Shown here: in pieces, positions 55,948 to 64,000 of the stretch
Layout: each line of letters begins with the position of its first letter
How positions within the stretch are numbered: the first letter of the stretch is position 1
DNA from: Moniliella sp. 'wahieum'
Lineage: Eukaryota; Basidiomycota; Moniliellomycetes; Moniliellales; Moniliellaceae
Direction: 5' to 3'
DNA: 64,000 bases
NCBI GenBank assembly: GCA_003971905.1
Contig: RSEE01000058.1
Location: forward strand, 124,001 to 188,000
Notes under the pieces: model-generated
What the model was told of the DNA's origin: nothing
What the model saw: only the letters and a program-made list of their open reading frames with translations
The model's database searches: none
Position numbers and translations under genes: made by a program

Positions 55948-57095
55948 ATGCTTGCCCTCCCCGCCCTCCGCACGGGCCTCGGCGCCGCCTCCCTCCGCCC
56001 TGCCCTCGCCCGCGCCGCCGCCCACCCTCGCCCGTGGCCTCCAAACCCCCCGGCGGCGTCACCACCGCGTACGCCAAGCAGCCCGAGGCCGACGGCAAGT
56101 ACCTCGTCACCCTTGTGCCTGGCGACGGCATTGGCCCCGAGGTCGCCGACGCCGTCAAGAACATCTACCACGCCGCCGACGTGCCCATCAAGTGGGAGGA
56201 GGTCGAGGTCACGCCCTACATCAACGAGCACGGCAAGTCCACCATCCCTGCCGACGCCGTCAAGAGCATTCGCCAAAACACCGTCGCCCTCAAGGGCCCG
56301 CTCGCCACGCCCATCGGCAAGGGCCACGTCTCGCTCAACCTGACGCTGCGCCGGACGTTCAAGTTGTATGCCAATGTGCGTCCGTGCCGCTCGATCGAGG
56401 GCTTCAAGACGGCCTACGACAATGTCAACACGGTTCTCATTCGGGAAAACACCGAGGGCGAGTACTCGGGCATTGAGCACGAGATTGTGGATGGGGTGGT
56501 GCAGTCCATCAAGCTCATCACGCTCGAGGCGTCCGAACGCGTCGCTCGCTACGCGTTCCACCATGCGCAGCAGAGCGGGCGGAAGCGGGTGACGGCAGTG
56601 CACAAGGCCAACATTATGCGCATGTCCGACGGCATGTTCCTCCACGCCTGCCGCTCCGTCGCCAAGGAGTACCCAGACATTGCGTACGACGAGGACCTGC
56701 TGGACCGTGCCTGCTTGCGGATCGTGCAGGACCCGGCGCCCTACTCGGACCGCGTGATGGTCATGCCCAACCTGTACGGTGACATTTTGTCCGACATGTG
56801 CGCCGGTCTGATTGGTGGCCTGGGGCTCACGCCCTCGGGCAACATTGGGTACGATGCCAGCATCTTTGAAGCGGTGCATGGCTCGGCCCCGGACATCCAG
56901 GGCATGGACAAGGCCAACCCGACGGCGCTGCTGCTTTCGTCGATTATGATGCTGCGTCACATGAGCCTCTTCGACAAGGCCGACAAGATCGAGGCCGCTG
57001 TCTTCAAGGCCATTGCCGAGGGCCAACGCACCGGCGACTTGGGCGGCAAGCTTGGCACGCGTGCGTTTACCGACGAGATCATCAAGCGCCTCTAA
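55948..57095 (+). CDS. IDH2: NAD-isocitrate dehydrogenase subunit 2
   Basis: Catalytic subunit of mitochondrial NAD-isocitrate dehydrogenase. The N-terminus [20 protein letters not shown] is a mitochondrial presequence. After a one-base loss near 56030 the mature part starts [20 protein letters not shown]. Motifs: [40 protein letters not shown] (isocitrate-binding Ser, Asn and Arg as in catalytic subunits), [34 protein letters not shown] and [19 protein letters not shown] with the metal-binding Asp residues. It ends FTDEIIKRL at 57095. No intron is needed. About 382 residues. Comparison with IDH1 next door shows the usual split: this subunit keeps the catalytic SLNLTLR loop, IDH1 has NSWNVAMR. 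Confidence 0.96.
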
Positions 57096-57856
57096 GAGGA
57101 CAGTCTCGTGATTCTGTGCTTTGTAGACCAAGCGGAACGCTATGAAAACGATTCAATCGGCAAGCCGGCTGGTATGCTATCTATCCCACGTCCCTTCCCT
57201 GGTGGCTAAAGTGTGATAGATATAATTAGGGCGTGAAGCCATGAAAAGATGCCGGGAGTGGTTTGGTAGTAGGTAGCGGAGATGACGGAGGGAGGTATGA
57301 TGGCTCTGGCCACAGACCTGACACATTTCTCTGTTTGGTTGCGTAGTTGCAGATGGTGTGTCGCAGTCATTCAGCCTCCCTGGGGCGTCCAACGAGTAGT
57401 GACGGGTGGGCGAACGACGTTGTTCTGCTCAAGCTCGCGGTTGGAAGCTCGCGGTTGGAGAGCATGCGAAGCGAAGTGGCTGCTGGGGAGGCATCCGAGG
57501 CAGTGGCAGCGCATCAACCATCGGTGGATCTGCCTCAGCCGGGCTGGCCTGTCTGCCTTGCTATACACAGAGCCGGCAGGACGCATTCAGGCATCGTCAT
57601 GCACCATTCCTCCCGCAGCAGCTGGCAGCGCTGTGGGGCCGCATGGGGGCTGTCCTGCCGTCCCCAGCGTCGGCGTGGACACTGCCCCTGCGCGGCATCC
57701 TGGCACACGATCATCCATCAGTCCTCCGTAACGCGTAACACTCAATCCTATAGGCGCTGGGATGGCATGCTCTGCGTCCCTATAAAAAACGCATCTGAGC
57801 TATGCCTCGCCCTCCTGCCACCCACATCGCCTCCTGCCCCCCAGCCATCCCCGCCC
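57096..57856. other. IDH2 terminator and YPP1 promoter
   Basis: No separate gene supported, although one frame stays open upstream of the YPP1 start. A TATA box lies at 57781-57788. Confidence 0.4.
57781..57788 (+). promoter_or_regulatory. TATA box of the YPP1-like gene
   Basis: TATAAAAA at 57781-57788, 69 bases upstream of the ATG at 57857, followed by a CT-rich leader. Confidence 0.55.
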
Positions 57857-60800
57857 ATGTCCACCCCCAAGGGGAAGCTGTATGCGCAACAACTCAACCA
57901 GGCGCGGATGCGCGGAGATGAGTATTATGACGCCGACCAAGACCGCTCCAGCCCCCCTCTACCCTCCTCGTCCGCGCCTTCCTCGTCCGATCAACGCAAG
58001 ACGGCTGGTGGGCTAAAAGAGGACCGGTTGGGCCGCTTCGCCAGCGGGACAGTTCCTGAGCTGGCCCGCAAGTACGCCAAGCACAATCCCTACGACACGG
58101 TTGTGGCGCAAGTGGCGGTGGCTGAGTACGAGCTACGCAGTTTCCTACGTGTCTACTGGGCCAGCCAGCATGGGATGGCCCACGGCCACGCAGGGATGGT
58201 GGCTGACTGTGCGCGTCCCGACGGTCGTACACATACCCCTGCTATTTTCTCTCCCACTGTGCCCCCCACGGGATCGGGGCTCGGGTGGGACGCGGAGCAG
58301 TACGCATGTATCGTAGCCAACCTCGAGTGGTTGCACAAGAGGACCGTGGGTACGACGCAACACTTATCCACCACAGCGCTGTTGGCCTATGCGTATCTGA
58401 ATGCCGGTCGGGACGAGGCGGTGGTGAGGGTGGTGCACGATGCACAACTGATCGAGGCAGTGGAGTTGACGGACCCGTCTTATGCGCGGTCTCATGCCGA
58501 TGAAGATTACGATATGGTGCTTCTCCTACTTGGCTTTGTAGTCTATGGCCAAGCCAATGAGCGCATGCACCTCCGTCACCCCTCGGTGGGATACCGTCCA
58601 TTCTGCTTGGCTGGGTACACAAGAGCGATTGAGCTGTACACCCGTGTGCGTCGTACGCGACTGCCATCGAGCCCGGTGGACGAGTTGGACCGGTGGGCCG
58701 AGGTGGCGCTGTACCGGACCGCGCTCCTGACCGTGCGCGAAGCACCGACGACGGAGGACGTGCAACTGGGGCTCAATGCACTGCGAGCTTACCAGGCCAA
58801 AGCGACCTCTTGGCCCATCACTTTCCGTCCCACCCAGCGCGCCATCATCTACCGCACCTACCTCGACGTACTTAATCGTACCGTCGTGCAGCACTCTTAT
58901 CTCTCGCCCCCCCTGCCCCCGGAACCTGGACAACACGACCCCCGCTTACTACTCTACCAGATCAACGTGATCCACACCCTTGCGGCAAGTGTACCGTTGC
59001 GGGCGAACAGCGCAGCCAGTAGTTCGGCCGGGATGAGGCACCAACTCTCTCGCTTGGTTGTATGGGACCAACCGCTCATACTGTGGTCAGCCGTACCGTT
59101 TCGACTCGCAGGCCCCACCCCTACCGCATCCTGCGTCCTGCCCTACCCGTGTGGACTGAAGAGGTCTACGCGGTGATACATGCACTTCCTCTCGTCCTTG
59201 AGCATGTCAAGAGCTTCCCATTGGCGGGGGAGACTAACGTGCTTGCTCTTGAGCTGGCCAAAGCGATGATGGTCTCGTGGAAGCTCAGTGGACAAGAAGG
59301 TGACGCGGTAGCAGACACAGTGGTAAAGGTACCGTATTATCCCCCCCCCCCCACATACACAGCTGAAATCACAACTTAAGGCTTCGTACTGATCCGTGGT
59401 GTATAGGCCCTCCATGCCTTGACGCGCCTCACATTTGGCTCGCACTTGGTCGCCCGCAGTCTGGTTGAGGCCTTGATGGTAGCAGAGCAATACGAAGAGG
59501 CGGAGCGAGCGTTGCGCTTGTACGTCGAGCTGGTGGACAAGGCTCGGGAACAGGTCAAGCCCGAAACCAAAGATGGCAGTAGTGGCGGCAAGAAGGAGAT
59601 TGGGCAAGATGCAGCGGAACCCCCGGGAGAGCCCACTGAGGGAGCGACATACATTGTCGACGATCGGGATGACAGCGCGACGTATGCCCGTATGCTGATC
59701 TACGGCGCGCGGCTGCTGGGGAAGTATCGGCGCAAGTACCGCGATGCAGACCAGTTGGCGCGTCGAGCTGTAGAAGTAGTACTTGTACCGTCCGATGATG
59801 GGATGATGATACCTGCGTTTGCCCAACCGAGTGAAACGGAGGAGGTGCAGCTGAGCTGTGCCCAGCTCGTGGGTTTAGTCAAGCGTGGAGCCGGGATTTC
59901 CCGGCTCGCTCTTGCTACCACACTTGCCCAGCCCTCTGGGCGTGAAAGGCTGCAACAGGAAGCACTGGTGTTGCTCCTGGAATCGAGCCAAGCCGACCCA
60001 CAAGCTGCCGAGACGTTCTACCATCTGGCATGGCTACAAACCCAATTGCACGACGTTCCTCGTGCCACAGCCTCGGTGCGCAAGGCAATCGAATTGGAGC
60101 CGGCGTCAATAGAGTCTTGGCATCTTCTCGTGCTTCTGCTCTCCAGCACGAAGAACTATAAGGATGCTCTTCGGATCGCCACGGGTGCGCTGAAAGAGGC
60201 GGAAAAGGACGCGGAGCTTGATCGCGAAGTGGCCCCTCGTCGTGGTGAAGACCCGGGCTCTTCCCTGGTTGCTGAAGCGAACCTGGAAGAGGCGTACAAC
60301 TACAACTACGGTCCGGAAGAAGTGGTGGAACTGCGTACCGAATTGTTGTCCTACGACTTCCCCCCTACCCGTCGGGACCATTCCCAATCCATGGTTCAAC
60401 TGCACATCACCTGCAACGTCCTGCAAGAGCTTGTGGCGGGAACAGCAGCAGCGTTGGAAGGGCAAAAAGCGATGTTTGGGTACTTCGGTACCCATGTATC
60501 CAGCCATGCCATTGATCAGCCGATGAAGCAGAGGGGCCACAACGGCCTCCCGCCGGCCAATACCCAGACCAATGCTCCCCCTCCAATTGATTCCACCGCC
60601 CCCCCTCTCTGGGTACGTTCCTCCTGGTTCTCACTTTACTTCGCTTCTCCATGGCAGAGTTGGATTGGAAGCGGGTCCGTACCGTACCCGAACTGGTCTG
60701 GGACTGAGCGGAGCAAATACTGCTCCCACGAGGGCCAGACTTGGACATGCAAGGCCTGGGAAGGAGATTACCGCTGTTGCATCATCTCCCCCCCCTCCAC

Positions 60801-61613
60801 CGGCTACTATTGTTACGATGAAGACGGACAAGGCGGCGCACCAGGCCGAGAGCTGGCTCCCCCACAGGTGGCTCAGCTTGGGCTACAGTTCGTCGAACCC
60901 AGTATGCACAATGGGAATCTGGACTGCTGGCGCGTCTCTGGCTCCGGAGCGCAGCGACCTTCCGTCGCGCCGGGCAACTTGCCGAGTGTCGTGCGGCGAT
61001 TCAGGAAGCCGAACGGGCCATGCCGGACTTGGCAGCGGTCTGGATTGAGTTGGGACTGTACCATGTGATGCAGAACAATCGGTGCACTCCAGCGATCCAA
61101 TGTTTGTACAAGGCTTTAGCGTGTGACCGTGACTCGGTACCAGCCCGCGTTCACCTAGCTCGCTTGCTCCTTTCTTTTCCCGAGGACAATACCCCAAGCA
61201 CGGCGGCAAATGCAACGCTTAAAGACTGGAAAGCGACTGTACCAGTCCGTTCCCTTGGGTCTTCGCTGCAAGAACAGCAAGACACCAGTGCGGGGAGAGA
61301 CGAGGAAAAGGTGATGAAACGCGAGTCGACCATGCCAACTCTGTTGCCAGGCCCGAGTGTAGTAGGTTCTGGTTCTGCCGAGAAAGAGAATCCGGGGTAC
61401 ACAACGTCGCTTTCGGTAGCTGAGGGCGTGCTCACGTACACCACTGATGGGATGGGATGGGACGTACCCGAAGCTTGGCTTTACCTTGGCCAGGTGGCCC
61501 GCCAAACTCGTCGTGCCGAACGTGCTGTTCAGTACCTTCAATATGCACTGTGGCTCGAACAGAGTACGCCTGTGCGCTGCCTGAACGACGCGGTGCCTTT
61601 GTTCTCCATTTGA
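57857..61613 (+). CDS. YPP1: Ypp1/TTC7-like TPR protein
   Basis: TPR scaffold that, with Efr3, recruits PI 4-kinase Stt4 to the plasma membrane. Start at ATG 57857 (STPKGKLYAQQLNQARMRG, typical of fungal Ypp1). The protein is a long series of helical repeats: GTVPELARKYAKHNPYDTVV, SLVEALMVAEQYEEAERALR, ETFYHLAWLQTQLHDVPRAT, SIESWHLLVLLLSSTKNYKD and, near the end, AAIQEAERAMPDLAAVWIEL. The C-terminal TPR AWLYLGQVARQTRRAERAVQ then YLQYALWLEQSTPVRCLNDA is the family hallmark. A 78-bp intron is at 59329-59406 (phase 0, VVK-ALH), and a 45-bp intron is probable at 60613-60657. One base is missing in a C-run near 59115, and the part between 60660 and 60990 changes frame at least twice. Low-complexity Ser/Pro linkers separate the repeats. 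Confidence 0.82.
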
Positions 61614-62307
61614 TCGCGCTTTCTCTCTGCTATACGCTTATACGTTTCTCTCTCGACACACAATCAGTGTGTGTACAGTGGATCTCACCTTAGAATGCTC
61701 GCCCTTCAATATAATTACTGCCCCCCTATTACTGATGGTTCACTGTTTCAGATCGCTCGCACGATGCCATTTCCATGGGCATATATACTCCCCTCGCTGT
61801 CCGCTTTTTTACCTGCGTCTATAACCGACTACGGCTGATCTGTCCTTCTCTTCAAGCTTCAAGCAATGAAATTCTTTGTAGTAGAGGCACTATGACAACC
61901 GCGGGGCGGGAAGAACCTGTCTGCAGTGCTCAAAACGTCCTGTCACCTGCAAATTAAGCGTGGCATCTTACTCTGTATGTGGAGAGGGAAGAGAAAAGAC
62001 CATTCGGGCCTCAGGGAATACCGGATAGCCTACAATCATAGACTTCCTTGGAGCCTTCCTTCGATTGCTCCCGCGATTGGGGGATGAGGGGGACGAAAGT
62101 GCTCAACACGACTATAGTATACTACCTCAGGGTCTTCCAGAGTATCCTATCTCGTTTCCTCTAAGCCCGGCGATAGACGTATTCTGCTGCATATGCAGCT
62201 TCTAATAGCTATATCCTTCCTCTTTCCCCTTCCCTACTGGAAAACTGGCGGTACCCGTGGAACACGCATAGATTCAAGGGACACGTATCCGAGGACGAGC
62301 GGTAGCG
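61614..62307. other. Convergent intergenic region
   Basis: Between the ends of the YPP1-like gene (+) and the complex I gene (-). CTTCAAG occurs twice in tandem at 61850-61863. No gene seen. Confidence 0.45.
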
Positions 62308-63794
62308 TTAGCGGTCCACCTCGCCGAACACCAAGTCCATGGTGCCAATGATGGCGACCATGTCTGCCACATCGTGGTGACGGGAGATCATGTCGGCGCC
62401 GGCGAGATGGAGGAATCCTGGGGCACGGATGCGGCACCGGTACGGCCGGTTGGTTCCGTCCGAGACAGGTAGACACCCATCTCGCCCTTGGCGCCTCGAT
62501 CGCCGCATACGTTTCACCGGGCGGGACATTGAAGTTTTGGGAAAAGAACTTAAAGTGATGGATCAGGCTCTCCATGCTTTCCTTCATGTTGGCCCGGGGG
62601 GGCGCGGTGAGCTTGTGGTCGTCGACCTTGACTTGACCAGGTGGCATCTTGTTGATGCACTGTTCGATGATCCGCAGCGACTGCCGCATCTCCTCCACCC
62701 GGCACAGTACGGTCAAAGCAATCGCCATTCTTACCCACCGGCACCTCGAATTCCACCTCGCCAAACTTTTCGTGGCTGGCTCTTGCGCAAGTCCCATGGG
62801 ATCCCACTTCCGCGCAACATCGGTCCGCTAAAGCCATAGTTCAGTGCCTGGTCCGCGGTTACCCGACCAATGCCCACCGTCCGCAGCTGCCAGATCCGGT
62901 TGCCCGTCACCACTTCTTCCACCTCGTCCAGGCGCGAGCTAAACTGGGACGCCCAGACATGAATGTCATCCAGCAAGCCGACCGGGGTCAAGGCGACGCC
63001 ACCTGGGCGGAAGTAAGCGGCGTGCAAGCGCGCGCCACAGACGCGCTCATAGAATTCCATGAGCTTCTCGCGTTCCTCAAACCCCACAAGAAGGGCGTGA
63101 GACCACCAACGTCCATCACATGGGACAGGACCGCCATCAAGTGATTGTTGAGGCGGGAAATTTCCGAGTAGAGGGTCCGGATCCATGCGCCCGCTCTGGC
63201 ACCTCAATGTTCAGTAGCTTCTCCACCGCCCGGACGTAGCACAGCTCATTGGTCATGGCCGAGGAGTAATCCAGACGATCAAAGTAAGGCATGGCTTGAG
63301 TATAGTTCTTGTACTCGATCAACTTCTCCGTGCCGCGGTGCAAGAGCCCAACGTGCGGGTCGGCACGCAGGATCTCCTCGCCATTGAGTTCGAGGATGAG
63401 ACGCAATACGCCATGCGCAGCCGGGTGTGAGGACCAAAGTTGATGGTAAAGTGGCGCATGTTGGCTTCCTTGCGCGAACTGGCCTCCTTGTAGATCGCGT
63501 TCGACATTTCGATCGAGGCACGGAGAACAATGCGGTCGCCATATGGGTCATGGTCCACAGTGGTCGGGGTGGTGATGACAGGAATACGTTTATCGAAAAA
63601 CCCATGCTCCAGACGATGCGGGTTGGCGCTCCCGGGCGGCACCTCGTATTTCGGCAGGGCTTCTTCGTCATTGGCCGCCCGGGCGGACGACGCGAGGCGG
63701 CGGACAGGAACGCAGCGCGCCGCACCACGCTCGACCACGAAGGCGACGCGCACGCATGTGCACGCAGTGCGCTGGAGAAGAGCGAAGAGCGCAT
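62308..63794 (-). CDS. NDUFS2: Complex I 49 kDa subunit (NDUFS2)
   Basis: Core subunit of mitochondrial NADH:ubiquinone oxidoreductase that lines the quinone-binding site. From ATG 63794 a presequence ([20 protein letters not shown]) leads to [15 protein letters not shown]-like sequence, then [20 protein letters not shown] and [79 protein letters not shown] and [20 protein letters not shown] follow. The C-terminus is [20 protein letters not shown] and [17 protein letters not shown] at 62308. [11 protein letters not shown] contains the quinone-site His. At least five frame breaks cut the gene (for example near 63420, 63200, 63100, 62760 and 62500). No intron is needed. Length about 495 codons, near the family size with its presequence. 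Confidence 0.94.
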
Positions 63795-64000
63795 GGTCAG
63801 CAGCGGGGAACAGGAACGCTGCAGAGACCGCTGGGCTCGGCGTCGCCGTCGTCGTCGTGGGGAGAGCGGCGACGGGATGGGATGGGCGAGGGGATGGACA
63901 GGTGAAATGTGCACTGCTCAGGCTGAGCGCTGACCGATCGATGATCCTCCGCCGGCGCCTTCTGGCTTATTAATTCGGCCTGGGCCAGACAGGCCGCATG
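63795..64000. other. Upstream of NDUFS2, window edge
   Basis: Presumed promoter of the complex I gene. CGTCGTCGT repeats lie at about 63848-63857. No start of a further gene is seen before the edge. Confidence 0.4.

Noticed and set aside
59059-59110. 31- or 52-bp intron in YPP1 starting GTATGG
   Set aside because: Both lengths enter the wrong frame. A one-base change in the C-run near 59115 joins GPTP to YRILRPALPVW.

Overview
The window is nuclear DNA from a fungus, most probably a basidiomycete. It carries intron-containing eukaryotic housekeeping genes, nuclear genes for mitochondrial enzymes, and two tRNA genes with anticodon-loop introns. Introns are few and short (the smallest 33-35 bp), with a nearly fixed donor (GTACGT or close). 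CT-rich promoters and GC-rich, proline/serine-rich coding sequence also fit. The class is not resolved from sequence alone; Ustilaginomycotina is a guess.

Layout, left to right. Recognised genes: RNase H2 subunit C (3752-4601, +), ribosomal protein eS26 (4902-5444, -), tRNA-Gly(GCC) (5804-5898, -), U2AF small subunit (14186-15216, +), fumarate reductase with a cytochrome b5 tail (about 16140-18186, -), a Cla4/PAK kinase (20704-22873, -), a Rex4-like exonuclease (24082-26055, +), proteasome beta-7 subunit (26715-27626, -), a zinc alcohol dehydrogenase (28640-29775, +), a peroxisomal ABCD transporter (31023-33321, -), RNA polymerase III subunit RPC34/RPC6 (33573-35268, +), a Cys-rich type I membrane protein (35717-36779, +), a Qc-SNARE of syntaxin-8 type (37951-39029, +), a very long coiled-coil protein (39384-46158, -), tRNA-Glu(CTC) (47651-47737, +), the two NAD-isocitrate dehydrogenase subunits head to head (54260-55448, - and 55948-57095, +), a Ypp1/TTC7 protein (57857-61613, +) and the complex I 49 kDa subunit (62308-63794, -). 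Several further coding stretches are real-looking but unrecognised.

The longest gene-poor zones are 5.9-14.1 kb and 46.2-54.2 kb. Parts of these (9.5-12.2 kb, 46.9-47.4 kb, 49.6 kb) are built from many different tandem micro-repeats that share a 7-bp period; most units are a 6-bp palindrome plus one base. This is the most unusual structural signal in the window.

Almost every conserved gene is interrupted by one or more single-base frame breaks, mostly apparent one-base losses. Because they hit essential single-copy genes and share no motif, they are best explained as consensus indel errors of the assembly, not as pseudogenes. Coordinates for these genes are therefore outer bounds.

The genes do not form one pathway. 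The clearest functional unit is the IDH1/IDH2 pair, which shares one 499-bp intergenic region and encodes the two subunits of one TCA-cycle enzyme. Complex I 49 kDa, fumarate reductase and ADH add further redox metabolism but are scattered. Other divergent pairs are ABCD/RPC34, PSMB4/ADH and fumarate reductase/coiled-coil protein.
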